Assembly (NCBI RefSeq): GCF_000170795.1
Contig: NZ_ABCM01000009.1
Coordinates: 62,001-126,000 of the forward strand
Source: Pedobacter sp. BAL39
Lineage (GTDB): Bacteria > Bacteroidota > Bacteroidia > Sphingobacteriales > Sphingobacteriaceae
DNA: 64,000 nt
Direction of reading: 5' to 3'
Notes under the pieces: generated by a model
The model's input: only the letters and a program-made list of their open reading frames with translations
What the model was told of the DNA's origin: nothing
Databases searched by the model: none
Shown here: one piece after another, positions 35,838-46,497 of the stretch
Layout of the letters: every line of letters begins with the position of its first letter
How positions within the stretch are numbered: the stretch's first letter is position 1
Made by a program: the position numbers and the translations under genes

Positions 35838-36860
35838 TTACTCTGAAATAGATAGTTTATAAATTTGTCCTTTATTTCCCGCAAGAAGGATCAGCTTTCC
35901 ATTTTTTGCTTTATTGATCACGTTGAAGTTCATGCTGGAAATGTTATACCAGTTGCGGCCTCCATCACTGGAAACGTCTGTGCCCGAGCTTCCGGTAGCA
36001 ATCAGGGTTTTCTTATCTATATAAATGACACCGGAGCGGTAACCATCCACAGGTTTTGAAGGTTTGACCCATGTCTTCCCACCCGTACTTGTCAACAGCA
36101 CATTATTTTCATTTTCTTTATCTTTCTGATAATCACCGCCAACTACCACTCCTGTAGTTTCATTTAGAAAAGCCATGGAGAAAGGTCCTGTGCTGCTTTT
36201 ACCCTGCAGGATCGGACACTCGAAAACCTGCCAGGTCGCGCCGAAATTACTAGAATAGTAAATATTGGACACCGTACCGCCTGTGGCGATCCATACCCTC
36301 CCCTCGCCCATCGTTTCAATAGTGCTTCCGCTGGCCGCAAAACCTGCTTCACCCACCCCCATCTTCGCCGGCAGATTGCCAGAGATGTCACTCCAGTTAT
36401 TGCCACCGTCGATGCTACGCAGCAGCTGCATTTTATCTTTGATGGGATCGCCGAACATGATGCCCCTGTTGTCGTCCCAAAAATCCATACCATCAAGAAA
36501 AATGGCCGTATCGGTATTTTTATAAGTTTCCTTCCAGGTCTTTCCCCCATCAACAGTGAGCAGTATATAAGCGGGAGCCCCGGCATTCATGACGATGGCC
36601 TTATCGGCACTAAACGCTTCAATATCCCTGAAGTCCAGCTTGTCGTGCCCTTCAGGTTTCATCCAGGCCCAGGTCTGGCCACCATCCAGCGTTTTTCCGA
36701 TCTGACCATTGCTGCCACTCACCCAAGCAACCTGGTCAGACACGATACTGAGGCCGCGAAAGCTGGCATTGGACTCCGCATTGAGCGGTGTAAGGCTATA
36801 AGTTGTCTGACCGAAAACGGCCATGGGTAATAATAAAATACAATAAATCAGTTTCTTCAT
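35838..36860 (-). CDS. Exported Ycf48/BNR-type beta-propeller protein
   Basis: 340 residues with a signal peptide (ending MAVFGQ). Repeated blades of the form GQIGKTLDGGQTWAWM, ILLTVDGGKTWKETY, LLRSIDGGNNWSDI and VSSDGGRNWYNIS are BNR/Ycf48 Asp-box repeats. Often annotated as oxidoreductase or glycosyl hydrolase, but only the propeller is supported. It starts right at the end of the DUF2147 gene and probably forms a three-gene unit with DUF2147 and VOC. Confidence 0.82.
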   Translation of the reverse strand: MKKLIYCILLLPMAVFGQTTYSLTPLNAESNASFRGLSIVSDQVAWVSGSNGQIGKTLDGGQTWAWMKPEGHDKLDFRDIEAFSADKAIVMNAGAPAYILLTVDGGKTWKETYKNTDTAIFLDGMDFWDDNRGIMFGDPIKDKMQLLRSIDGGNNWSDISGNLPAKMGVGEAGFAASGSTIETMGEGRVWIATGGTVSNIYYSSNFGATWQVFECPILQGKSSTGPFSMAFLNETTGVVVGGDYQKDKENENNVLLTSTGGKTWVKPSKPVDGYRSGVIYIDKKTLIATGSSGTDVSSDGGRNWYNISSMNFNVINKAKNGKLILLAGNKGQIYKLSISE

Positions 36861-37292
36861 CTATTTTGCCTTTTTCCAGACATCTGTTCTTCCGATAAAG
36901 GAAACGCCGATGTAACCGCGTACATTCAGGTCGCCATTGCTCTTCAGGGCCATCGTGCAACTGTAAGTTTTTCCTGATTTGGGATCATAAATCTTACCAT
37001 CTTCCCATTTGCCATCATCGTAAACAAAACCTGTCAACATCTCCATCCCCAGGATCGGTCTGCTCTTCAGGCTTGACTCCGGATTTTTAACATCTGTCTT
37101 TACATTTCCTTTTTCATCTTTCGGTGCTTTCAGCCACACAATCTTGCCAAAGAACTTATCGCTTTTTTTGTAAATCTCGATGTGCGCTTCACCAGAAGAA
37201 TTGATCCATTTGCCAACGATGGCATCACTGTTTTGGGCAGTTGCTGCGAATGACATAGCAGTAAAAAGCAGCAGGAATGATAGGTATTTCAT
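36861..37292 (-). CDS. DUF2147 exported protein
   Basis: 143 residues from Met3 (or two more from 37298). A signal peptide (FAATAQ) precedes DAIVGKWINSSGEAHIEIYK, ILGMEMLTGFVYDDGKWEDG and YDPKSGKTYSCTMALKSNG, which define DUF2147, a lipocalin-like beta-barrel of unknown role. The stop abuts the start of the propeller gene. Confidence 0.88.
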   Translation of the reverse strand: MKYLSFLLLFTAMSFAATAQNSDAIVGKWINSSGEAHIEIYKKSDKFFGKIVWLKAPKDEKGNVKTDVKNPESSLKSRPILGMEMLTGFVYDDGKWEDGKIYDPKSGKTYSCTMALKSNGDLNVRGYIGVSFIGRTDVWKKAK

Positions 37293-37362
37293 AATCATAG
37301 GTTTTTAGTGTTCTTCTAAGTTACTAAATCGCGATAGATAAAAAAACAAGTTTTTCAGCCCT

Positions 37363-39101
37363 TTAATTCTCCCCAATGGTATCATAAGGAATGTGAAATT
37401 TAAAATGACAACCTTTGCCAGTTTCACTTTCCACACTGATGTGTCCCTTCTGCAGGTTCACCAGCTGCTGGCAAATGTAGAGCCCAAGTCCGGTGCCCGA
37501 CTTGCCTGCTCCCCTGTTTGCTGATAATATCGTGTGAAGAGTTTCGCTTGCTGATCTTTTGGTATACCAATACCGGTATCAATCACACTCACTTTCAACA
37601 CCTCATTTGCACCATCAAAGGCCTGCAGTTCCACATCTACGAGCACCCCTCCCCGATCCGTATATTTCACCGCATTGCTGAGCAGGTTCATCATGATCTG
37701 CTTCAGGCGGAAAGGATCGCCTTTCACATACGCTTCCTGGTCGCCCTTATATTCCGCTTTGAGTGTAATGTTTTTCTTCTCTGCCATGAAAGCCATGGCG
37801 GCGATTGCCTCTTTTATTTCCACTACCGGCTGAAAAGAAACGATGTTCAGTGCACCATCTTTCTGACTGTCAATTTTACTCACATCCAACACATCGTTAA
37901 CGGTCCCCATGAGCATGCCCGAAGCTACGTTAATGGACTCCAGTTTTTTCTTCTGATCGTCAGTAAGCGAGGAGCGGTTCAGTAAAAATATGGTACCCGT
38001 GATCGTCGTCAACGGATTTCGGATCTCATGACTCATGATGGCCAGCATTTCCGACTTCTGCTCGGCAAGGGCCACAGCACGCTCGTTCTCCAGGATGTAA
38101 CGCTCTTCAGCACGCCCGGCCTTGCGGATGTAAATGATGAGCAACACAATGAACACGAGCACCATCACAATTGCGATGCCCGTAAAATTATTCATATCGC
38201 TTACGGCAGCCTGATACTGATCCAAAATTTCTGTCCTGGTTTTCTCCCACTCTACTACGTGTGCATCTTTCAGTTCCTGCACCAGCTGGTGCAACTGGAT
38301 CACCAGGTTCAGGTTTGCAGAGATCAGTTGCTGGTTAGATTTGGCCAGCCGGCTGTTCTCCTCATTTAACTTCTTGAGGAACTGCTGCTGCGACAAAGTC
38401 TGCTTACGATACTGAACACGGCTGATGGAATCACGGATTTGCTGCTCACGATTGACAGTCACCACTTTAACAGAAGCTTTTTTGTCCTGTTTATTGGTGA
38501 TGGCATCCTGTATTCTTTTAAAGAGGCCCTTTTTCGCTTCCGGCTGATCATTTATTTCTGTAACCGTAGTATCCGCGCGCGAAACAGGTTTCTGCCTGCT
38601 GATCGATCCATAACTGGAAATCAGTTTTTCCGAAGGATTACCACTGATGTTCTTAACTGTTGTAATCTGAAGTAAGGAATCAAAACTGTGCTTCAGCGCA
38701 AACACCTCATTAGAAATGTGCAGCTTTACGTCGAAGGATTTGCCCAGCTTGCGCTGGTTGACAGACAGGGAATTGCTGTCCAGGTTATACCGTTTAAGGA
38801 TGTTTTCAATTTTACTGAATGTGCCGCTGAGTTTGCTTTTGTAGTCGGCCAGCTTTTCAGTATGTCCGTATAAAATGGCCTGCTGAAAATCATTTTCAGC
38901 ACCGTTGAGGTCCAGCAGGATGTTGCTGATCTCCTGTGTTTGTGACTGGTCTCTTAATTTTCCACTCAGCCCCTCCAGCTTCTGGAACATGGAATGTCTC
39001 AGCAGCAAAGCACCGGCGGCAATCAGAAAAGTAAAAATGAGAAATAGGGTAAATAGTTTACGGAGATAATTTGAAGCTTCTCCCGTTTTATTGATGATCA
39101 T
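37363..39101 (-). CDS. Sensor histidine kinase, C-terminus frameshifted as sequenced
   Basis: Two membrane helices (about 15-35 and 303-324) flank a large periplasmic region. They are followed by HisKA with His358 (MSHEIRNPL), N box (NLLSNAVKYTD), G1 (DTGIGIP) and F box (LFTRYY). The direct frame then ends at 37458 as DLGSTFASSW. Reading the other frame after the run of four C at 37511-37514 (plus strand) gives AGKSGTGLGLYICQQLV, the missing G2 box, and ends at 37363. One extra G (minus strand) restores a 579-residue kinase. No response regulator is adjacent. Confidence 0.85.
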
Positions 39102-39171
39102 ATTTTTTAATAAATACCTGGTGTATGGTAAAACGCAAATTTACCAATAATCATACCGTAAAAGAATAAAA

Positions 39172-39209
39172 TAAAAAACCCGGCTCCCTGTTTTCAGGGA
39201 AAGCCGGGT
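39172..39209 (-). terminator. Terminator of the SusC/SusD unit
   Basis: CCCGGCT and AGCCGGG with an inner CCTG/CAGG stem and T-rich loop, followed on the minus strand by GTTTTTTAT. It lies 28 bases after the SusD stop. Confidence 0.85.
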
Positions 39210-39236
39210 CGGGGCATCAATTTCTGGTACTAGGGG

Positions 39237-41042
39237 TTACCAGCCAGTATTCTGAACAATTATCGGAACTTTCTGAATTTCACCATTTGGTATTGGCCAC
39301 AGGTAGTGTTTTTTCTCGAACACCCTTGACTCAATCTGAATGACGTTATAAAATCCATTGGCGACAGTCTGCATGGTACTGAGTCCTAACAAGCTGCGGT
39401 CGGTAGTCTCTGCAATTTTCCATCTCCTGGTATCGAAATAGCGGTGGGACTCAAAAGCAAGCTCTACCCTTCTCTCTCTGCGGATGGCATCACGTAGGTC
39501 TGCAGGAACAGGCAGCATTCCAACACCAGAACCATACTGAGGAATACCAGCGCGCTCCCTGATTCTGTTCAAGTAAATCAGCACGTCAGGATCCGAAGGA
39601 TTGGCTTCATATAATGCCTCTACATAATCCAAGTAAATTTCTGCAAGACGGATCACCACATTTGTTCTGCCAGTTGCCTGCCAGCCACTCGTAGATAGGT
39701 TTTTACGCTGCGTATATCCTGTAGAGGAGTAATCATCATTACCGATACCACCTCTTCCAGCATTGCCATCATAAGCAAAATTCGTCACGATCGTCGAATT
39801 TGGATTGATCCATTTCCGATTGGTATAGGTGATCCCCACGTAGAAACGAGGCTCCCTGTTGACATACATATTGCTTACCGATCTTTCCTGATTATCATCA
39901 GGAGCCTGGAAATTCGTAAATCCTGTCCTGGAATATCCGGATCCAGTGGCATCCGTTGGTAATCCAGAAGCCATAAAATAAGCTTCCACCATCTGCTGAG
40001 ATGCCGCACGGAAAGAACCGCCCTTATCGCCACCACTACCATTATTATGGTTTGGCGCCATATCATACTGTATGTAACTGATGTTCGCATTTCCACGGGC
40101 GAAGATGATTTCAGAGTTCCAGTCGGTCAGCATCACGTCCCTGCAGGAAAGGAAAGCAGTCTGGAATGGATTCGCACCCGGTTTTGTAAACAGGGTAAAG
40201 CTAGGGTAAGCAGTAATAAAAGCTTTCGCAGCATCTGCCGCTCTTCTCCACTTCGCCGGACTTACAGTCTGGCTGATGAGTTGTGTACCATCCTGATTCT
40301 TAAGATCAGCATAATCAGTGTTGCCGTTAAATAGCGGGCTTGCAGCCGTAAGTAACGTCTGGATTTTGTAAGCCTGCAATACCGCTTTATTCACATGCCC
40401 ATAATCGTCATTATTCTGAGGTAAAGCCGGCAGTCCCTCTGCAGCAGCGTCAAGTTCAGCAACGATGAAATCTACACAGGCATCAAAATTACTTCTCGGC
40501 TTGCTGATGGTCGGGATAGGTGCATCCGGCTGACTTGGCAGATTGTCTAATAACACAATTGGTCCGTATTGACGCAGCAAGTGGTAGTAGTAAATGGCCC
40601 TGATTCCTCTTGCTTCATTTTTATAGCGGTTCACGTAGTCTATACCGCCGATATTACAATCGGTACATTTATCTACATTGGCCATAAAATTACTCGCAGC
40701 CTGGATGCCTCTGTAGTAGTTCTGCCAGAAAGTATTTACTGTACCCGTTGTGGCATCCCAACCACCGGTATTGATGTTATTGGCGAAGTTACCGCCGTTA
40801 TAGTTACCCTCATCCGATGCACCTGTCCATGGACCGGCATTGGAAGACCCTACCGCACGTTGAACCGTTTCATCCGGCAAAGTAGAATACACATTTGCCA
40901 GGAGTCTGTCGACAGTAGATTTTGTAGCAAAAGACTCGTCGAAGGTCAGCCTGTCGTCAGGCACCTGATCGAGAAATTTCTTACAACCATAGTTGCTAAC
41001 TGTTAATAAGGTTGCGATTGTATATAGATATATTTTCTTCAT
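39237..41042 (-). CDS. SusD/RagB-family outer-membrane lipoprotein
   Basis: 601 residues with a lipobox (SNYGC, Cys20) and the family features GCKKFLDQVPDDRLTFDESFA, ARGIRAIYYYHLLRQYGPIV, TNVVIRLAEIYLDYVEALYE and YLNRIRERAGIP. SusD caps the SusC barrel and binds the incoming ligand at the cell surface. It starts 5 bases after susC. No glycoside hydrolase, sulfatase or peptidase is beside it, so the ligand cannot be inferred. Confidence 0.95.
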   Translation of the reverse strand: MKKIYLYTIATLLTVSNYGCKKFLDQVPDDRLTFDESFATKSTVDRLLANVYSTLPDETVQRAVGSSNAGPWTGASDEGNYNGGNFANNINTGGWDATTGTVNTFWQNYYRGIQAASNFMANVDKCTDCNIGGIDYVNRYKNEARGIRAIYYYHLLRQYGPIVLLDNLPSQPDAPIPTISKPRSNFDACVDFIVAELDAAAEGLPALPQNNDDYGHVNKAVLQAYKIQTLLTAASPLFNGNTDYADLKNQDGTQLISQTVSPAKWRRAADAAKAFITAYPSFTLFTKPGANPFQTAFLSCRDVMLTDWNSEIIFARGNANISYIQYDMAPNHNNGSGGDKGGSFRAASQQMVEAYFMASGLPTDATGSGYSRTGFTNFQAPDDNQERSVSNMYVNREPRFYVGITYTNRKWINPNSTIVTNFAYDGNAGRGGIGNDDYSSTGYTQRKNLSTSGWQATGRTNVVIRLAEIYLDYVEALYEANPSDPDVLIYLNRIRERAGIPQYGSGVGMLPVPADLRDAIRRERRVELAFESHRYFDTRRWKIAETTDRSLLGLSTMQTVANGFYNVIQIESRVFEKKHYLWPIPNGEIQKVPIIVQNTGW

Positions 41043-41047
41043 TTTGA

Positions 41048-44000
41048 TTAAAAGTTAGCGGTGAAACCTAAAGAGTAAGTAGAGATCAACGGATATTTGG
41101 TACCATTAGCGGACGCTATTTCCGGGTCCCAAAGTTTGAAATCTGAGAAGGTAAGCACATTGTAACCTGTGAAATAAACCCTCATCCTTTTGATGCCTGC
41201 CTTTGGAATACCTTTGTTCAGCGTATAACCAAAGTCAAGGTTTTTCAAACGTAAAAAGCTGATGTCACGTTTCCACCAGGTGCTGGTTTGGAAATTATTA
41301 TTGTTCACACCATAAGACAACCTTGGAAACATCGCATCCTGACGTGGATTCTCAACCGTCCAGCGATCTGTTGCAGCAGCATGAAGGTTTGTTTGTCCAG
41401 AACCGGTAAAAGGGTTGATCGCATCACCACTCAGGATGATGTCCGCATTGTGCTGTCCCTGGAAGAATGCACCGAGGTCAAAGCCTCTGTAGCGCGCTGC
41501 AAATCCGAAACCATACATTGCTGAAGGCACATCACCACGACCAATAATGGTCCTGTCAAACGCATCAATCGTTCCGTCACCGTTAAGGTCTTTGTATTTA
41601 ATGTCACCAGGCAACAGCGTCCCGAATTGTGTCGGGCTATTGTTGATCTCCTCCTGCGAGGTAAACAATCCTTCGGCGATGTATCCTACACGTGTGCTCG
41701 CCAGGATATTACTTCCTCTGAGCTCCATCCATGGATACCTTGTGGGTGCCTGATCGTTTTCAATGATTTGATCTTTGTTATAAGTATAATTTGCCCTGAA
41801 GGTAATGTCAAAATCAGGACTAAATTTAGCAAAGTATTCCAGAGTACCGTCGATACCCTTGTTTTTCGTTTCACCTAAGTTTCCTGAAGGGTTAGAAACC
41901 AAACCAATATAATTCGGCACCAATCCCCTTTCCAGGAAGATTCCGGTTCTGTGTTCTTTAAACAAATCCACAATAACCGACAAGGTGTTGTTTAGCGTCT
42001 TCACTTCGAATCCTAAGTCCTGCTTACGCGTTTCAGACCAGGTAATGTCTACTCCATAAGCGGTAACATTCATTCCGGCAAGTCCAACATTTCTGGTCTG
42101 GCCGAATGTATACCCCGGAATGTTGGAATCTCCAACTTTCGTCAGGTAATAAAACCTGTTGGCTTCGTTGTCGGTATAGCCAGAAGTACTTCCACCACTT
42201 CCTACAATACCATCAGAATAACGGAACTTGATCAACTGAAAGGTATTTTTCAGTGGCTCAAAGAATTTCTCATTAGACACAATCCAGCCTAAACCAAATG
42301 CAGGGAAGAAACCATAACGCTGGTCTGGTGCAAAGTTCTCAGATCCATTGTACCCGATATTGAATTCGGCAAAATACCTGTTGTCATAAGCATAAGTTGC
42401 GCGACCTGCCACCCCTTGTAACCTGTAAGGAATGGAAAGGGTAAAGTTACTTGCAAAGGCATTGGTATTGTCGTTCTGGTTATACAACAATAAACCAGAA
42501 ACTGCATGTTTTCCAAAATCACGCTGATAATTCAAAGCGAGCTCCGCATACAACTTCTTGTCGCCGCCATTTGACCTCGTATACCCCAGGAAATTCTGAC
42601 CGGTAAAAGTCTGGTTGTATTTATAACTACCATCCGCATTGTAAGGGTCATTAGGATTGATATAATAGGTACTCTCTCTTTTTATACGGTCAATGTTATT
42701 ACTCGTATTGATATCAAAAGAAAACATTCCTGTTGCGTTCAATCCCGGAGTGATGACCTTCAGGTCCTGAGTTAACCTTAAGTTGGAGAACAGTTGGGTA
42801 TTGAAGGTGGTTCTATATCCTCGTCTGGTCACATCAGCATAAGGATTTCTCTGATCACCCTGACCACTGATTCCTGGGATAGATCCATTTGGATTAGTCA
42901 CAGGAAAAGAAACCGGATTAATCTGGAAAGCCTGGTTGAATACCCCCTGAGCATTCTCAGGACCAGGATAGTTTCCTTGTCCAAGGATACCTTTCAGGCC
43001 CAGGTCCATTTTTGTAGTACCTGTAATGTCCCAGTTCAGGTTTGTACTTACATTGTAACGCGAAAATTTCTGTGTAGAATTGAAGCTCTGGCTGTCGTCA
43101 GTTTTGAACAATCCAGTCTCATCATAGTAACCCAGGGAAACATAATATCTGGCATTCGTTACCCCTCCGGAAAGATTTGCCGTTGCCGTGCGGTTCTGTC
43201 CGAAATTACGGAACACCGCATCAATCCAGTCAACATTTGGATAAAGAACATTATTTTCATTTGACGCAGTCCTGTTGATGGTCTCTGCGCTATACCTTGG
43301 AGAGAAAGTCCCTGATGTTCCTGATCTCACAAACTCAGTCAGCCCAGCTTCATTGGCGAGGTTCATATAGTCCACACCATCAATCAATTCTGGCTTTTTC
43401 GTAAAGGTTGTGATACCCTGAAAATAGTCTACATTGATCTGAGGGCTGCCCACCTTACCTCTTTTGGTTTCTACAAGGATTACTCCATTGGCACCCCTGA
43501 TGCCATACACAGCTGTAGCAGCAGCATCTTTTAGAATCGTGAACGATTCAATGTCATAAGCACTTAATCCATTAATTGGACGGCCCGGAACACCATCAAC
43601 GATGATCAAAGGGTTACGGTCGCCACCAATATTGGAGATGCCACGGATCCAGATATCCGCCTGATCAGAACCAGGCTCACCGTTCCTGTTTACAGCAATC
43701 AGCCCCGGCAGGCGTCCTGCAAGCATGGAGCTAATGTTGGCCACGGGCTGTTTCAGTTCCGATGCCTTAACAGAAGACTGCGCACCAACAAGACTTTCTT
43801 TCTTTTGTGTACCAAAAGCAACTACCGCAATCTCTACCTCATCAAGGGCATTACCTGAAGGTTTCAACTGAACATTGAGTGTCTTTTGACTGCCTACTGT
43901 AATTTCAAGAGGCTCATAACCAATATAACTGATGATCAAAACCGTTTGTTCATTTGGAACAGTAATGCTGAAGGCACCATTCACATCTGCAGAAGCAGCG

Positions 44001-44530
44001 GTAGAAGCACCTTTCACCTTAACACCTGCACCGGGAAGCGGCTGGCCTGTTTCATCCTTCACAATACCGCGAATCAGGATATCTGCTGCTGCTGCTCCGG
44101 GAGACATTGTAGCCCTGTCTCTTTCTCGAACCACAATGGTATTGTTATCAACGTAGTAGGTCAGTGGCTGATCTTCAAAACACTTGTCGAGCACCGTCTC
44201 CAGTGGTTCATTTTTAAGATTGATATTAATCGTTTTAGCTTTTTTTATGACGTCGTATCTATAGACAAAATCAAAACCTGTCTGGCGTTTGATTTCTTTA
44301 AATACCTCTGTCAGGGAGATGCCTTTCCTGGTCAGGGAAATGTTCTGCCCACTTGCCGCCATTGAGGCTTGCAGGAAGACACCGGTTAGTAAGATAAAAG
44401 TAAGGTTTATTCTCATAAGCCATTTGGTTTGGTTTGGTTTTCTGAGAACGTCAATCCCGCCGTATGGAACAGGCTGATTTTTAGCATGACGGGTCAGGTC
44501 ATACCCTTTTCTAGAGTAATTTTTATACAT
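41048..44530 (-). CDS. SusC/RagA-family TonB-dependent transporter with STN domain
   Basis: 1160 residues. A long N-terminus precedes the signal peptide (MRINLTFILLTGVFLQASMA). It continues with the STN domain (ISLTEVFKEIKRQTGFDFVY), a carboxypeptidase-like domain (GIVKDETGQPLPGAGVKVKG), plug (SLVGAQSSVKASELKQPVAN, IIVDGVPGR) and the SusC-specific DAAATAVYGIRGANGVILV. The barrel ends in an aromatic (SLGFTANF). The STN domain means that it can signal to FecR and the ECF factor encoded upstream. Confidence 0.95.
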   Translation of the reverse strand: MYKNYSRKGYDLTRHAKNQPVPYGGIDVLRKPNQTKWLMRINLTFILLTGVFLQASMAASGQNISLTRKGISLTEVFKEIKRQTGFDFVYRYDVIKKAKTININLKNEPLETVLDKCFEDQPLTYYVDNNTIVVRERDRATMSPGAAAADILIRGIVKDETGQPLPGAGVKVKGASTAASADVNGAFSITVPNEQTVLIISYIGYEPLEITVGSQKTLNVQLKPSGNALDEVEIAVVAFGTQKKESLVGAQSSVKASELKQPVANISSMLAGRLPGLIAVNRNGEPGSDQADIWIRGISNIGGDRNPLIIVDGVPGRPINGLSAYDIESFTILKDAAATAVYGIRGANGVILVETKRGKVGSPQINVDYFQGITTFTKKPELIDGVDYMNLANEAGLTEFVRSGTSGTFSPRYSAETINRTASNENNVLYPNVDWIDAVFRNFGQNRTATANLSGGVTNARYYVSLGYYDETGLFKTDDSQSFNSTQKFSRYNVSTNLNWDITGTTKMDLGLKGILGQGNYPGPENAQGVFNQAFQINPVSFPVTNPNGSIPGISGQGDQRNPYADVTRRGYRTTFNTQLFSNLRLTQDLKVITPGLNATGMFSFDINTSNNIDRIKRESTYYINPNDPYNADGSYKYNQTFTGQNFLGYTRSNGGDKKLYAELALNYQRDFGKHAVSGLLLYNQNDNTNAFASNFTLSIPYRLQGVAGRATYAYDNRYFAEFNIGYNGSENFAPDQRYGFFPAFGLGWIVSNEKFFEPLKNTFQLIKFRYSDGIVGSGGSTSGYTDNEANRFYYLTKVGDSNIPGYTFGQTRNVGLAGMNVTAYGVDITWSETRKQDLGFEVKTLNNTLSVIVDLFKEHRTGIFLERGLVPNYIGLVSNPSGNLGETKNKGIDGTLEYFAKFSPDFDITFRANYTYNKDQIIENDQAPTRYPWMELRGSNILASTRVGYIAEGLFTSQEEINNSPTQFGTLLPGDIKYKDLNGDGTIDAFDRTIIGRGDVPSAMYGFGFAARYRGFDLGAFFQGQHNADIILSGDAINPFTGSGQTNLHAAATDRWTVENPRQDAMFPRLSYGVNNNNFQTSTWWKRDISFLRLKNLDFGYTLNKGIPKAGIKRMRVYFTGYNVLTFSDFKLWDPEIASANGTKYPLISTYSLGFTANF

Positions 44531-44656
44531 TTGTTTGGGTTTGTTAGTTTGGTGATTGTTTGACTCAATACGAAATAAGGAAACCTAAAATCCTGAATGG
44601 GGGCGCGCCAACGCTCCCTTTCTTTTTTTAGTTATCCCTTTATGGTAAGTAAAGTT

Positions 44657-45778
44657 TTATGGCATAACTAAAACCCTCCTTCCTTCTATTTTAAAATGAA
44701 CTCCTCTGGTCATCTCCAGTGCGCGAAGCACTTCATATAGGTTTTTATTCCTTGATATAGATCCGCCGAACTGTAATTCGGCAATCGTTCCTTCATAACT
44801 CAGGTCCACATCGTACCAGCGACTGATCTGACGCATAATGGTGCGTAGGGAAGCACCCTCAAATACAAAATCACCATTTTTCCAGGCCATCGTCTGATAA
44901 ATATCAGCTGAAAATATATTCACCATGCTACTGGTGACAACCGCCTGTTCACCTGGGTTCAGCACCTTAGTATCCTTCTCCGTATCAACAATTACACGTC
45001 CTTCAATCAGCGTGGTTTTTACTGTTGGTTCATCGGCATAAGCGTTCACGTTGAAATGAGTTCCGAGTACTTTGACTTCCTGTTTGTCGGTTTTCACGAC
45101 AAAAGGATGGTCTTTATCCTTCGACACTTCAAAATAGGCCTCACCTTTCAGCATCACCTGACGTGTTTTCGACAGGGCAAAGCTGGCAGGATAAGTCAGT
45201 GTGGAAGCTGAATTCAGCCAAACCTTCGTCCCATCGGGCAGACGTAACTGATATTGACCGCCTTTAGGCGTCTCGAATGTATTGAATGAGGGCTTGTCGG
45301 AAGCACCTTGTTCCAATGCAGTATATACCAGCTCACCGTCTGCAGTTTTGGTGATGCTGATTCCAGATTGTCTGGCAATCTCCCCATTGCTGGCATCAGT
45401 AAGTGCAATCCGGTTTCCATCTGCCAGTGTCAGGTAGGCTTTATTGCTACCCGGTGTGATCCCGTTTTTCACCACCGCCTCTTCTATGCTCAATGGTTTT
45501 TGAAAAGAAGGATAGAAATAAATGCCCAATGTTAGCGCGATAAGGACAGATGCAGCTACGAAAATCCTCAGCCACAATTTCTTCTGAACGGATGCAGGCT
45601 CTTCCCGAAGGCCAAGAAATACCGTTTCCAAATCTTTGGAGCGTTCCTCAATCTCCAGTTCAGCAGGGCCTTCAGCTTCATAATGCAGATACCAGCTTTC
45701 CAGAAGCGCCAATTGCTCCTCTGTAGCGGTACCGTTTTTATAATGATCCAGAATTTGTTTGATCTCTTCTTTTTCCAT
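44657..45778 (-). CDS. FecR-family anti-sigma/signal transducer
   Basis: 373 residues from ATG at 45778 (MEKEEIKQILDHYKNGTATE). Its membrane helix lies at about 85-105 (LWLRIFVAASVLIALTLGIY). The periplasmic FecR domain (TYPASFALSKTRQVMLKGEA, then YFEVSKDKDHPFVVKT) and a DUF4974-like end (LRTIMRQISRWYDVDLSYEG) follow. A 126-base gap, containing a GC-rich imperfect hairpin near 44601-44620, separates it from susC. Confidence 0.93.
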   Translation of the reverse strand: MEKEEIKQILDHYKNGTATEEQLALLESWYLHYEAEGPAELEIEERSKDLETVFLGLREEPASVQKKLWLRIFVAASVLIALTLGIYFYPSFQKPLSIEEAVVKNGITPGSNKAYLTLADGNRIALTDASNGEIARQSGISITKTADGELVYTALEQGASDKPSFNTFETPKGGQYQLRLPDGTKVWLNSASTLTYPASFALSKTRQVMLKGEAYFEVSKDKDHPFVVKTDKQEVKVLGTHFNVNAYADEPTVKTTLIEGRVIVDTEKDTKVLNPGEQAVVTSSMVNIFSADIYQTMAWKNGDFVFEGASLRTIMRQISRWYDVDLSYEGTIAELQFGGSISRNKNLYEVLRALEMTRGVHFKIEGRRVLVMP

Positions 45779-45918
45779 GCGTTCTAATAGTAAGACAAGG
45801 GAATGAATACCATAGAGGTATCGGAAGATCAAAAAAAATTAACATTTTTTAACAAAACATTGCTGGCAACAGATTTGACCCATAAAAAGGAAATACTTTA
45901 CCGTTGAAAAAGAACAGA

Positions 45919-46497
45919 TTACCGATAGAAAAGAAAGAAAACATATACAAAAAGCCCAAGTTTCACCCGCAATACCCGTAATGTATTGGTCATTTGCTTT
46001 TTTATGGTTTGCTCCGACGTCCCCAGCTGCTCGGCAATCTCTTTATGGGTAAGGTGAGATTTCCTGCTGAGTTCAAAAACAAGTCTCATGCGTGGTGGTA
46101 GGGCGGCGATTTCTTTTTCAATTAGCTGTTTCAGCTGATTCTCACGGGCGCGGTAATCCGTCACTACAGGTTCTTCTTCAGCAAACTGATGAATGGAATT
46201 GATGTATTTTGTCTGTACTTCTTTACGGACAATCTGATTCAGAATATGGTTACGGACACTGGTGTACAGATATCCCGCCAGGTTGGTCTCCAGGCTAAGT
46301 TGCTCACGCTTTGCCCAAAGCATGGCAAATACTTCCTGAATGGCATCCTGCGCTTCTTCCCTATTCCTTGTTTTATTCCAGGCATGGTTATGCAGCACAA
46401 ACTTATAACGGTGATAAATCTCAGTGTACGCAGTTCTGTCACCCAACTTCAATAAGACTGTCAGCTCGGCATCTGAAAGTGTACTGTACTCTAACAT
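45919..46497 (-). CDS. ECF RNA polymerase sigma factor (Bacteroidota type)
   Basis: 192 residues with region 2 (YTEIYHRYKFVLHNHAWNKT, EEAQDAIQEVFAMLWAKRE) and region 4 (LPPRMRLVFELSRKSHLTHK, then EIAEQLGTSEQTIKKQMTNT). The unusual hydrophobic end (GLFVYVFFLFYR) is common in this group. It heads the order sigma, FecR, SusC, SusD. Confidence 0.93.
   Translation of the reverse strand: MLEYSTLSDAELTVLLKLGDRTAYTEIYHRYKFVLHNHAWNKTRNREEAQDAIQEVFAMLWAKREQLSLETNLAGYLYTSVRNHILNQIVRKEVQTKYINSIHQFAEEEPVVTDYRARENQLKQLIEKEIAALPPRMRLVFELSRKSHLTHKEIAEQLGTSEQTIKKQMTNTLRVLRVKLGLFVYVFFLFYR

Noticed and set aside
44595..44625. GC-rich imperfect hairpin between fecR and susC as a terminator
   Set aside because: The stem is interrupted and no T-run follows on the minus strand. 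Its role remains open.
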